Below, one piece after another: positions 33,017-40,709 of a stretch of DNA of 40,725 bases. The first letter of the stretch is position 1, and the number at the start of each line of letters is the position of its first letter. Source of the DNA: Bacteroidales bacterium (GTDB lineage: Bacteria > Bacteroidota > Bacteroidia > Bacteroidales > WCHB1-69); NCBI GenBank assembly GCA_017525245.1, contig JAFXTE010000029.1, positions 1-40,725 of the forward strand, written 5' to 3'. The notes beneath the pieces are model-generated. The model was not told the DNA's origin, did not search any database, and saw only the letters and a list, made by a program, of their open reading frames with translations. A program made the translations under genes and the position numbers.

Positions 33017-33024
33017 CAAAGATA
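33017..33024 (-). promoter_or_regulatory. Putative -7 box (TATCTTTG) of the small lipoprotein gene
   Basis: On the minus strand TATCTTTG fits TAnnTTTG, 19 nt upstream of the start codon at 32998. Confidence 0.65.
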
Positions 33025-33047
33025 AACTTTTTACGCAGCCATACGAA

Positions 33048-33341
33048 TCATGAATCTTTTTTCTCAGACATCAGGTCACGACGGTTTTGCCCAATGTATT
33101 TGAAATACAGGAACAAATCAAACGAAACGATCAGCAAATTAAACAGATACAAATAAACGACCCAGTCATAATTGTAGAACACTTTGTGCAAAATCCCGAA
33201 CACATAGCCTAATATGATGATAGACATGAAGACGGGGCTTTTCCCGAGAACCACCTTGGTTCGCAGGGCTTTTACGATGGAAAACGGCCAGCTGCACGCG
33301 AAACAGAGCAGCATCAATATTTCAAAAACACTGACATTCAT
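33048..33341 (-). CDS. Small three-helix inner-membrane protein
   Basis: 97 residues from ATG 33341. Three hydrophobic helices: SVFEILMLLCFACSWPFSI, FMSIIILGYVFGILHKVF and WVVYLYLFNLLIVSFDLFL. The pattern SWPFSIxKxxRTK...GKSPVF is shared, as I recall, by a conserved family of unknown function in gut bacteria. The three-helix size recalls half-SWEET (PQ-loop) proteins, but no PQ motif is seen. Function not known. Confidence 0.7.
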   Translation of the reverse strand: MNVSVFEILMLLCFACSWPFSIVKALRTKVVLGKSPVFMSIIILGYVFGILHKVFYNYDWVVYLYLFNLLIVSFDLFLYFKYIGQNRRDLMSEKKDS

Positions 33342-33470
33342 AGCTTTATACTGATTTTTCAATGTGAAACAAATCGGTGCGAAGATACATTTTTTTGCTG
33401 TTCGCTATTCACTATTAGCTGGCCAAAGGGACCTCCGCCCTACAAGAGCAAGGGAACGGAAACAGTGCAA

Positions 33471-33600
33471 CCCGCAAAGACACGCAGCAACGACCAGCAA
33501 ATGCACCATTCCGTTTGGCCACCCTCCCCTAACGGAAACAACCCGCATTGCCGAAACCCACTGCATAACGTCAAAGCGACACCTTGACCGGCCAAACGGA
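33471..33600 (+). repeat. Duplicated non-coding element, copy 1
   Basis: About 130 bp similar to 34837-34967. Both share GACCAGCAAATGCACCATTC and an inverted pair CCGTTTGGCC / GGCCAAACGG about 70 bp apart. The two copies flank the truncated Rpn gene in direct orientation. Confidence 0.75.
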
Positions 33601-33752
33601 AACCGGGACTCGCAAGGGCTCCTTTTATTATCGCTTCATCGCCAAATTTCCTGCCAAATCACGACCTTAAAATTTACAATTAGAAATCGAATAGTTAACT
33701 GCATTTTCGTAAAAGATTGGCTCCCAGCGAGAAAAAAAATTACGCAAAACCC

Positions 33753-33783
33753 TTGACAAACGGGATGTCTTGTTGTATCTTTG
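33753..33783 (+). promoter_or_regulatory. Promoter before the Rpn remnant
   Basis: TTG (33753-33755), a 20-nt spacer and TATCTTTG (33776-33783) match the Bacteroidota consensus closely. Confidence 0.75.
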
Positions 33784-33829
33784 CCATCGGAAATGCAGTT
33801 GAACAATGGGGCATTTGTGTTCCCTTTTC

Positions 33830-33853
33830 AGAGACGCGCCATGGCACGTCTCT
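33830..33853. repeat. Dispersed palindromic repeat, copy 3
   Basis: AGAGACGCGCCATGGCACGTCTCT, given here as arms AGAGACG and CGTCTCT around a GCCATGGC centre. It is related to 451-478 and 17062-17087 and lies just downstream of the promoter at 33753. Confidence 0.8.
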
Positions 33854-33955
33854 ACGGACAACCGTCAGACCAGAACGAACAAAACAACAAACCTAAACAA
33901 AAAACAATGACAAAAAAGAAAACAAAAAGAAAGTCCAAGACAGAATCATTGGCAG

Positions 33956-34579
33956 TTGTTCTTTGTCAGACGGCTTCGGGCATATCACAGCTACTCCACT
34001 GTCAGCGGCGTGAAAATCGGTGACACGGTGTATGCGACTGTGCCGAAAGTGTTCTCCATAAGTTTCATGGAGAAAGACATGCCCGAATTCAAGGGCAAAA
34101 GCAGGTTCCTTTGGAAGGTTTATCCCAAAGATGACGACAACGAAATATTTTCTAAAGAAAATGTTTGGTATTTTGTAGAATTGTGTAAATTTGCCGCGCA
34201 GTTGGAAACGCTGGATCTGACCGATGGGAAGAACCGCTGGCTCTACATGCTCACCCATGTAGCGGACATCAGCGAGGATGAAGTTCGAGGGATGGCTCCT
34301 GTTTACCAACGGTTTTACGAAGAGTGCCGAATATCAAACCTTAATGAAATGGAAAAGAAAGAATACGTGACGAGTGTATTGGAGTACGATGATGTACGGG
34401 AGTCGATGATGTGCGAACGCGAAGTGGGGAGAGAGGAAGGGCGCGAAGAAGGACGTGAGGAAAGGACACGCCAGCTCGCCCTCAAGATGCTCGCCAAGGA
34501 TTTCGCCCCAGACCTCGTGGCGGAAATCACCGGGTTGACAGAGGAGGAGGTCTGCGCTTTGGTTTCTCATACTGATTGA
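33956..34579 (+). pseudogene. Truncated Rpn-family (PD-(D/E)XK) recombination-promoting nuclease
   Basis: The frame encodes the C-terminal two thirds of an Rpn/transposase_31-type protein: KIGDTVYATVPKVFSISFM, LWKVYPKDDDNEIF, VWYFVELCKFAAQLETLDL and the charged tail GREEGREEGREERTRQLALK with MLAKDFAPDLVAEITGLTEE. About 120-130 N-terminal residues with the catalytic D and ExK are missing. No convincing start is present: it opens at TTG 33956, out of frame with the ATG at 33907. A good promoter lies upstream, so a deletion or frameshift after the start is likely. Duplicated elements flank it. Confidence 0.75.
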
Positions 34580-34735
34580 CGGAAGCTTGACAATCCTGTC
34601 AGAACCATCTCTGGCGAGTTCGAGATTCCGTTTTGCAACCATGTCCTCACGAGCCAATGCCCGCCTTGACGACAACGACCGCCCTCGCGGCTCAACGTCT
34701 CCCTCTTCTGGCAAAACGGTATGGTGCATTGGGTG

Positions 34736-34841
34736 CCCGCAAGGGCGGTGATCAACGATACCCCGTTCCCCGCAAGTGCAGTGATTGCCGAAATACGGAT
34801 AACCCGCCAGCGCAGTGATTACCGAAAAACCGGCGACCCGC
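34736..34841 (+). repeat. Imperfect 34-bp tandem repeat
   Basis: Units start with CCCGC at 34736, 34769, 34803 and 34837. The core is CCCGCaAGnGCaGTGATT followed by CCGAAA. The last unit merges into the duplicated element. Confidence 0.65.
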
Positions 34842-34967
34842 AAGAACACGCAGACCCGACCAGCAAATGCACCATTCCGTTTGGCCTCCCTCCCCTAACG
34901 AAAACAACACGCATTTCCGAAACCCACAACAAAACGAGAAAGCGACAGCTTGACCGGCCAAACGGAA
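34837..34967 (+). repeat. Duplicated non-coding element, copy 2
   Basis: Homologous to 33471-33600 with inverted arms CCGTTTGGCC (34878-34887 region) and GGCCAAACGG (34957-34966). It lies downstream of the Rpn remnant. Confidence 0.75.
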
Positions 34968-35092
34968 CCTCCGCCCCGCGAGGGGACGCCCTTTCTAAAC
35001 ACGAATTTTCACGAATTCACCACGAATTTGCCATAAATATTCATTTTCGTCCCTTCTTTCATCATTCAGCATTCAGCATTCATCATTAAACA

Positions 35093-35119
35093 AAGGGCGC
35101 AGCCACCGGCCACGCCCTT
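35093..35119 (-). terminator. Terminator-like hairpin of the FISUMP gene
   Basis: On the minus strand AAGGGCG and CGCCCTT pair around a 13-nt GC-rich loop, followed by TGTTT. It lies 36 nt after the stop codon at 35155. Confidence 0.5.
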
Positions 35120-35120
35120 A

Positions 35121-35152
35121 TCTCACGTCTCACGTCCTACGTCTCACGTCTG
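35121..35152 (-). repeat. Degenerate tandem tract after the large FISUMP gene (GACGTGA family)
   Basis: In gene sense it reads CAGACGTGAGACGTAGGACG and further GTGAGAC units, starting 2 nt after the stop codon. The same motif ends the methyltransferase gene at 14311. Confidence 0.7.
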
Positions 35153-35154
35153 TT

Positions 35155-38100
35155 TTAATCGCGGAGGCAGCGGACAGAATAGCCGTTGTCCTTGTGGTAG
35201 TCCTGGAACATGAGCATGCGCGCGTTGGCGAAGGCCAGGCTGCGGTAGTAGGCGAGGCTCGGGTCGCTGCTGCCCAGCGTAGCACACCAGAAGTAGGCTT
35301 GGTCGCCCGCGTCGTAGTACGACAAACCTCTGCAGTAACCTGCCGGAACGGCGGAAAAGCCCGTGGCATTGTTCGTGCTCGGGCCGTTGCCCACCACACA
35401 AATGCCTGTGCTGCTGTTCCACCCCTCTGTGGAGGCTAACGCCTTGGCGATGTAACTGCTGTTGCCGCCGCAGGTGTATTCGCTTTGGCTACTGACATAG
35501 TCAGTCAGTGCCGTCCACTCCGCGTTGCTCGGCAGATGCCAACCCGCAGGGCACACCAAATTGGCCGCAGGCCAGTTGTACAGGTAGCCCCGTGTCGCCA
35601 ACGGCAGGCTGTGGCTGCTGTAATCGTAGTAGTACGGCTCCGTGTAGCTGCTGTATGGGCCGGAAGTCGTGGTCGTGCCGTTAGTGGCACCGGCGGGCGC
35701 CACACGCAGGTTCGTCTTCGTCCAGCATTGCGTGCCGATCTGCACCGTCTCGTACTCGTTGCCGTCCGCGTCAACCATCTTGCTGGTGCCGCAGGTGAAG
35801 GAGGCGGAGCCGGAAGCCGTGGTGGTAAACGCCACCTCGTCGCCGTAGCTTGTGCCGGCAGCCGTGGTCACGAACGCACGGTAGGTGTAGGATGTGCCGG
35901 CGGTGAGGCCCGTGAGGGCGTAGGTCATCGTCTCGCCCGTGGCGTTCACTGCCGCGTAAGCTCCGCCCGCAGTGGCTTTCCACTCAAAGCCCTGTGCGGT
36001 GATGGCCACTTCATCGGGGTTCGAGACGCTGCCGTTCAGCGTGGCGGAGGTCTCTGTCACATCGGTCGCACCGGAGGTGGTCACCGTGGGCTCGGTCGAT
36101 GCCGTGCCGCCGCCCGTCTCATCGCGGAGACAGCGGACCGACTGACCGTTGCTCTTGTCGCCGACGCCCCTGCTCACGTACGCGAAATTGCAGTACAGGA
36201 TGCGGTTGTAGGCGACGCCCGGGTAGCTCAAGTCCTGCGTAGCATTCCAGAAGCTGGCGCTGCCGCCCGCGTAGTTGAACGACGAACCGTTGCAGGTGCC
36301 TGCCGGAACGGCGGAAAAGCCCGTGGCGTTGTTCTTGCTCGGGTCGTTGCCCACCACACAAATGTACGTGCTCGGGTTCCACCCCTCTGTGGAGGCCAAC
36401 GCCTTGGCGATGTAACTGCTGTTGCCGCCGCACTGGAATTCACTCTGGCTGCTCACATAGTCGGTCAGCGTTGTCCACTCCGCGTCGCTCGGCAGGTGCC
36501 AGCCTGTCGGGCAGGCCAGCTTAGCGGCCTCCCAGTTGTAGTAGTAACCGTAAACAGCGGGGTTAACAGCCGAATTAACGTAGTAGTACGGCACCGTATA
36601 GCTGGATGCGCCGGAGGATGTCGCGTCCGTGGCACCGGCGGGCGCCACCCGCAGGTTCGTCTTCGTCCAACACTGCGTGCCGATCAGCACCGTCTCGTAC
36701 TCGTTGCCGTCCGCGTCAACCATCTTCGACGTGCCGCAGATGAAGGAGGCGGAGCCGGAAGCCGTGGTGGTAAACACCACCTCGTCGCTGTAGCTTATGC
36801 CGGCAGCCGTGGTCACGAACGCACGGTAGGTGTAGGATGTGCCGGCGGTGAGGCCCGTGAGGGCGTAGCTCATCGTGGAACCCGTGGCTGTCACCTGTGC
36901 GTAGGTGCCGCCCGTGGTGGCCTTCCACTCGAAACCCTGCGCCGTGATGGTCACGCCGTCGGGGTTCGCCACGCTGCCGTTCAGCGTGGCGGAGGTCTCT
37001 GTCACATCGGTCGCACCGGAGGTGGTCACCGTGGGCTCGGTCGATGCCGTGCCGCCGCCCGTCTCACCGCGGAGGCAGCGGACCGAGAACCCGTAGTTGC
37101 GGGATCTGTCGTTGAACCGGCTCACGTGGGCGAAGTCGTAGTTCAGGTAGCGGTGCCATGCGGAGTTCGTACCGTACTCCGTGGAGGACCAGAAGTAGGC
37201 ATAGCTACCCGCGCCGTCAAACCCGCTGCTCCAGCCACCGGCTGGAACGGCCCCGAAGCCCGAAGCGTTGTGGTCAAGGTCGGACGCGTCGCCAGATGCA
37301 CCCGCTGTCGATGAGGAATTCCAACCCTCACCGGCCAGCTTGCCCGCATGGCTGCCACGATAGCCTGTGGCTATCGCGTAATTCGCCTGCCAGTCCGTTC
37401 CACTCACGGTCTCTTCCAACGTGTTCCACTCCGCGTCGCTCGGCAGGTGCCAGCCTGTCGGGCAGGCCAGCTTAGCGGCCTCCCAGTTGTAGTAGTAACC
37501 GTAAACAGCGGGGTTAACAGCCGAATTAACGTAGTAGTAAGGCACCGTATTGCTGGATGCGCCGGAGGATGTCGCGTCCGTGGCACCGGCGGGCGCCACC
37601 CGCAGGTTAGTCTTCGTCCAGCACTGCGTGCCGATCAGCACCGTCTCGTACTCGTTGCCGTCCGCGTCAACCATCTTGCTCGTGCCGCAGACAAACGTGG
37701 TGGGGTCACTACTGCCGCCGCCGGTCACGCCCAGTGCGTCGCGCAGCGCCTCCTTCTCGGCATCCGTCATGCCGCCCACCAAGGCCAGCAGGTCGGCAAC
37801 ACTCATCGCGGGAATGGCCACATTAGTGTTACCACCCTGATTCGCAGTGAACGTACTGCTCGTGCCGTCCGGCAACGTAATCGTCAGAGTGCCGTCGTTC
37901 ACGGTCGGGTCACTCTCGATGGTGAGGTAAGGGGTCATGTCAGGAGTGTTCGTGATTTCACTGTAGTCGTAAACAGGCTTCACAGACTCTTTCGCCCAAT
38001 CCGGAACAGTCGGATCGGTCTCCGATGTCAGATAGCCGCTCATGTCAGGAGTGTTTGTGATTTCCGAATAGTCGTAAACAGGCTTGGTCGCCTCTTTCGC

Positions 38101-38571
38101 CCATGCGGGAACCGTCGGGTCGGTCTCAACAATGGAGCCGATGCTGTGATGCTCGAGGTAATCATCTACCGCGTCGTTCACCCAGTGGATGTCCACGCTG
38201 TCGGCGTAGAATGCGTAGGGCACCGCATTCACCGGTGTGGTGTTCGACAAGGTGGTGCCGATCGGCAGGGTGACTTCCGTGTGGATCTGCGCCGTGCGCC
38301 AATCCACAGATGCCATGTTGCCGCTCTGGCCGCTGCCCTCGCCAATCATCAGCGAAATAACACCGTTGCGGTTGCTCGTCACGCTGTGCGTCTCGCTAAA
38401 GACGGACGTGCTGTTCGCATCCGAGATGCGGATGGCCACGGTCAGGTTCTCTTCCGCCACCAGCTCGTTGGCCGCGTTGCGCACCACCGCCTGGTAGCTC
38501 ATTCTGTTGGTTTGCGCGAGCATCGTCGCCGCGCTGAATAGCACTAATGCTAAGAGTATCAGTTTCTTCAT
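35155..38571 (-). CDS. Large secreted modular protein with three FISUMP domains and two Fn3-like linkers
   Basis: 1138 residues from ATG 38571. The signal peptide (KKLILLALVLFSAATMLAQ) leads to SYQAVVRNAANELVAEENLT, an N-terminal domain common in Bacteroidota surface and tail-fibre-like proteins. Two short repeats WAKE-x-KPVYDYSEITNTPDM follow. Three FISUMP domains (about 294-499, 611-818, 927-1138) each show CGTSKMVDADGNEYETV, GTQCWTKTNLRVAPAGAT, CPTGWHLPSDAEW and a final SVRCLR. Two Fn3-like domains (TSATLNGSV, GLTAGTSYTYRAFVTTAAG) join them. The modules are nearly identical at the DNA level. No T9SS domain is seen at the C-terminus. The function is presumed surface binding or adhesion. Confidence 0.85.
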   Translation of the reverse strand: MKKLILLALVLFSAATMLAQTNRMSYQAVVRNAANELVAEENLTVAIRISDANSTSVFSETHSVTSNRNGVISLMIGEGSGQSGNMASVDWRTAQIHTEVTLPIGTTLSNTTPVNAVPYAFYADSVDIHWVNDAVDDYLEHHSIGSIVETDPTVPAWAKEATKPVYDYSEITNTPDMSGYLTSETDPTVPDWAKESVKPVYDYSEITNTPDMTPYLTIESDPTVNDGTLTITLPDGTSSTFTANQGGNTNVAIPAMSVADLLALVGGMTDAEKEALRDALGVTGGGSSDPTTFVCGTSKMVDADGNEYETVLIGTQCWTKTNLRVAPAGATDATSSGASSNTVPYYYVNSAVNPAVYGYYYNWEAAKLACPTGWHLPSDAEWNTLEETVSGTDWQANYAIATGYRGSHAGKLAGEGWNSSSTAGASGDASDLDHNASGFGAVPAGGWSSGFDGAGSYAYFWSSTEYGTNSAWHRYLNYDFAHVSRFNDRSRNYGFSVRCLRGETGGGTASTEPTVTTSGATDVTETSATLNGSVANPDGVTITAQGFEWKATTGGTYAQVTATGSTMSYALTGLTAGTSYTYRAFVTTAAGISYSDEVVFTTTASGSASFICGTSKMVDADGNEYETVLIGTQCWTKTNLRVAPAGATDATSSGASSYTVPYYYVNSAVNPAVYGYYYNWEAAKLACPTGWHLPSDAEWTTLTDYVSSQSEFQCGGNSSYIAKALASTEGWNPSTYICVVGNDPSKNNATGFSAVPAGTCNGSSFNYAGGSASFWNATQDLSYPGVAYNRILYCNFAYVSRGVGDKSNGQSVRCLRDETGGGTASTEPTVTTSGATDVTETSATLNGSVSNPDEVAITAQGFEWKATAGGAYAAVNATGETMTYALTGLTAGTSYTYRAFVTTAAGTSYGDEVAFTTTASGSASFTCGTSKMVDADGNEYETVQIGTQCWTKTNLRVAPAGATNGTTTTSGPYSSYTEPYYYDYSSHSLPLATRGYLYNWPAANLVCPAGWHLPSNAEWTALTDYVSSQSEYTCGGNSSYIAKALASTEGWNSSTGICVVGNGPSTNNATGFSAVPAGYCRGLSYYDAGDQAYFWCATLGSSDPSLAYYRSLAFANARMLMFQDYHKDNGYSVRCLRD

Positions 38572-38631
38572 ATTTATTTGATTTTTTATTTGTTTCTTTT
38601 TTATCCCAGGGCTCACGACAATTACACTCTG

Positions 38632-38690
38632 GGTTCCGGAAAGCCCCACACTGCGCTTCGCTTGTATGGGGTTACTTGCACTGCGTGCGT
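38632..38690 (-). repeat. Dispersed hairpin repeat, copy 2
   Basis: On the minus strand it reads GTAACCCCATACAAG, a turn and AGTGTGGGGCTTT, homologous to 4692-4744. It lies upstream of the large FISUMP gene and downstream of the smaller one. A second hairpin, TGCCTC-TCC-GAGGCA, is adjacent at about 38694-38708. Confidence 0.55.
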
Positions 38691-38711
38691 TTTGCCTCTC
38701 CGAGGCAGTTC

Positions 38712-38728
38712 CCAACTACTAACTGCTA
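38712..38728 (-). repeat. Degenerate tandem tract after the small FISUMP gene (GTTAGTAG family)
   Basis: In gene sense it reads TAGCAGTTAGTAGTTGG, where the first TAG is the stop codon. It is the same motif as after cysD, pstB and nqrF. Confidence 0.7.
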
Positions 38729-39712
38729 ATAGTTTTTCACGCAGCGCACGCTCACGGCGTCATTCGCATTGAGGGTGGTGGGAAGCGGCGTATTGCAGTA
38801 ATAGACGGTTGATAACGAGGTGGCCGCACTCGGAGTGGGGGCAGCCGTACTCCACAGGTGGGTGTCCAACAGCAGACGCTCGAACCCGTCATTACCGGCA
38901 TTGTATAGTCCGGCAGGCAGTTCGCTGAAACCCGTACTGTTAGTGTTGCTGTTCGGGGTGATCCAGTGTTCGGTGCTACGGATGTCCTCGGCGGCGAGAG
39001 CCTCCAACGCATTCATCTCCACGACAGTGGGAATATGCCATCCTGAGGGGCAGATTCCCTGCACGAAGCCATCGGCATCCGTCACGGGCGCGGCGGCGCT
39101 GCCCTCCGGCACGTTCAACGCAGAGTACCACGTGTATAAACGCCCATAAACGGACTCGTTTTCAGCGACATCCGGAAATGCATCCGACTCGTAAACCAAC
39201 GCTTTGGCGATTGCCGTACCCGCCGCATCATCATAGTGTTGCGCACGGAGGTTCGTCTGCGTCCAGCAATAACTGGCAACTTCGATGGTCGGATAGGGGT
39301 TGTTGTCCCCGTCATACACCAAATCACCGCAGGAGAACGGTCCCAACACTCTGAGTTTAAGCGTTTTGAGCAGGTCATATTTATAACTGCCACCGTATGG
39401 GGTGTAAATCTTGTCGCTATATGTGCCTATCGGTGTAGTGGCGGGATAGGAGAAGCCATGCCCCTCATAACCTTCACCGAAGGAGACTATCTCCTCGTAT
39501 TCCTCGCGCTCCAATTGCGCCTGCGCGATGCCTGCGGAAAGTTCATAGCCGCTGCCTGCGACCGAACCGGTAAACAGTTCGCCTACCGCCACATAGAGAC
39601 CGCCGCCGGAACTCGCGCCAACGGGCACCGCATACATGGTGGAGACTTGCGCCTCTGCCGTTCCCACAAGTGCAAACAGCAGAATAATTAATCGTAAAAG
39701 TCTGTTACTCAT
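38726..39712 (-). CDS. Secreted single-domain FISUMP protein
   Basis: 328 residues from ATG 39712. The signal peptide (RLLRLIILLFALVGTAEAQ) is followed by a glycine-rich N-terminal part with SGGGLYVAVGELFTGSVAGS. One FISUMP domain covers about 140-328: SCGDLVYDGDNNPYPTIEV, YCWTQTNLRAQ, GICPSGWHIPTVVEMNALE and SVRCVKNY. It lies upstream of the larger FISUMP gene on the same strand with a 154-nt repeat-rich spacer. The domain is clearly diverged from those of its neighbour. Presumably a surface protein. Confidence 0.82.
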   Translation of the reverse strand: MSNRLLRLIILLFALVGTAEAQVSTMYAVPVGASSGGGLYVAVGELFTGSVAGSGYELSAGIAQAQLEREEYEEIVSFGEGYEGHGFSYPATTPIGTYSDKIYTPYGGSYKYDLLKTLKLRVLGPFSCGDLVYDGDNNPYPTIEVASYCWTQTNLRAQHYDDAAGTAIAKALVYESDAFPDVAENESVYGRLYTWYSALNVPEGSAAAPVTDADGFVQGICPSGWHIPTVVEMNALEALAAEDIRSTEHWITPNSNTNSTGFSELPAGLYNAGNDGFERLLLDTHLWSTAAPTPSAATSLSTVYYCNTPLPTTLNANDAVSVRCVKNY

Positions 39713-39849
39713 TATATTGCAATTTTTTATATACATAATATATTAAACTGCAAATATGATAATATTCCTAATATACTGATAATGAGAGGTATTGCAAATT
39801 ATACCACAGGAATATGGCACTTTTTGCCACACTTTAGTGATTAGTGAAT

Positions 39850-39909
39850 AAAAGAAGGTTATGTCTAAGTCGTAGTCATCGTTTAAGTTTAAGTCTAAGT
39901 CTAAGTTTA
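39850..39909 (-). repeat. Degenerate tandem tract after the small HTH gene
   Basis: In gene sense it reads ACTTAGACTTAGACTTAAAC and continues with ACGACTTAGAC, starting directly at the stop codon. Confidence 0.65.
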
Positions 39910-40137
39910 AGTTATCGCCATCGCTTCAGAAATATCCCGCAAGAAGTCGTGGTTCAGCAGTTTGGAGATGCGAACCAGCATGGCGAGGTCGATGCTCTCC
40001 CGCTTGAGCATCTTGTGAACAACGCTGTAGTCGCGGTGGATGGCCTCTGAGAACCACTTCATCGTGCGACCCTGCGCCTTCAGCTCTGCGCGTATCATCT
40101 GACCGATGTGTATGTCTTCTATATTGTTTGCAGGCAT
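39907..40137 (-). CDS. Small XRE-like helix-turn-helix protein
   Basis: 76 residues from ATG 40137 (MPANNIEDIHIGQMIRAELK). A longer frame upstream overlaps the structured leader and is rejected. The pattern IHIGxxIRxELKxxGRTxKWFxExIHRDYSVVHKMLKRESID is that of the small Bacteroidota XRE-type regulators. It is a DNA-binding protein, probably a repressor. Its start codon comes 6 nt after the conserved CACGGA tail of leader RNA copy B, so translation may be controlled by that structure. Targets are unknown. Confidence 0.78.
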   Translation of the reverse strand: MPANNIEDIHIGQMIRAELKAQGRTMKWFSEAIHRDYSVVHKMLKRESIDLAMLVRISKLLNHDFLRDISEAMAIT

Positions 40138-40143
40138 AAAAAA

Positions 40144-40292
40144 TCCGTGTTCTTTCTGTCTATACCTGAGGTTCGCCAAAACCTTTAATGCAAACAAGAA
40201 AGCCCACGGAATACCCGTAGGCGTTCGGCTTTCTTGTGCATTAAATTGTGAAATTGGCGATTTCAGGTACACTTGAAAAGCGGAAACGCTTT
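40144..40292 (-). ncRNA. Structured leader RNA, copy B (upstream of small HTH gene)
   Basis: Same architecture as 4411-4558. The 5' hairpin is 40288-40292 with 40277-40281. Outer stems are 40264-40269 with 40163-40168 and 40255-40259 with 40174-40178. Inner stems are 40237-40245 with 40184-40192 (9 bp) and 40228-40236 with 40195-40203 (9 bp, perfect). The apical stem is 40215-40220 with 40204-40209. Outer and inner stems differ in sequence from copy A but keep pairing. The shared tail CACGGA (40144-40149) sits 6 nt before the HTH start codon. Confidence 0.72.
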
Positions 40293-40371
40293 ATATCAAT
40301 ATGTTAAAAAATCAAAAGTATCTATTCAATTCTCTTTTGGGGTTTTAATCAGACATCAATGAAAAACGTTG

Positions 40372-40379
40372 CAAAAATA
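40372..40379 (-). promoter_or_regulatory. Putative -7 box (TATTTTTG) of leader RNA copy B
   Basis: On the minus strand TATTTTTG fits TAnnTTTG, about 80 nt before the structured element, the same distance as in copy A. Confidence 0.65.
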
Positions 40380-40515
40380 GTGTTTTTTTTTGTTCGGTTG
40401 AGAATGGGGAAGAAAAGACGTGTGAATAGTCATAAGTCTAGTCAAAAGTAATAGTATTTAAGTTTCGCAAGCTCTTTTTGTCGCAGCTGTTGGCGTGTTT
40501 TCGTGATTTTCCGTT

Positions 40516-40709
40516 GGAGATTCCGCTCGCTCACTGCGTTCGCGGCGGAATGGTGCGCACCTCCGTATGAGACCAAAGGGAAGAAGATGGGCGGCGGGGA
40601 AATAGCTGCCGTTGCCTGAAGTTTCACGACCGCCGCCCATCTTCTTCCCCCTTTTCCTTGAATGTGGCGCACCATTCCGCCAGTGACGATAGGAACTGGC
40701 GGAATCTCC
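40516..40709. repeat. Large nested imperfect palindrome
   Basis: Three nested arm pairs: 40516-40526 with 40699-40709 (11 bp), 40544-40558 with 40667-40681 (15 bp), and 40578-40597 with 40630-40649 (20 bp). All are perfect. Each flank also has its own local hairpin (ATTCCGCCAGT / ACTGGCGGAAT at 40674-40705). No convincing gene lies in it. It could be a MITE-like or BIME-like element or a large bidirectional hairpin; it is close to the window edge. Confidence 0.75.

Larger units (their letters stand above)
33342..33955. other. Gene-poor, repeat-bearing spacer
   Basis: No supportable intact gene. It holds one copy of a duplicated non-coding element (33471-33600), a clear plus-strand promoter (33753-33783), a dispersed palindrome (33830-33853) and a short AT-rich frame from 33907 (MTKKKTKRKSKTESLAVVLC) that stops at 34021. 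That frame could be the remains of the original start of the Rpn-family gene. Confidence 0.6.
34580..35154. other. Gene-free spacer with repeats
   Basis: No supportable gene. It contains an imperfect 34-bp tandem repeat, the second copy of the duplicated element, short tracts built of CACGAATTT (from 35000) and CATTCAGCATT units (35061-35087), a terminator hairpin for the minus-strand gene and the tract after its stop codon. Confidence 0.65.

Noticed and set aside
35485-38541. Long plus-strand frames (609 and 397 codons) opposite the FISUMP gene
   Set aside because: They arise from the GC-rich repeats of the minus-strand gene. The arginine- and valine-rich products look non-natural, while the minus strand shows a signal peptide and known domains.
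40138-40272. N-terminal extension of the small HTH protein
   Set aside because: The extra residues would be read from the structured leader whose pairing is conserved with copy A; homologous HTH proteins start near the ATG at 40137.
40544-40558. Similarity of GGCGGAATGGT to the D arm of the tRNA-Leu at 30087
   Set aside because: Only 11 bases match and the rest of a tRNA fold is absent; it is likely chance or a shared short word.
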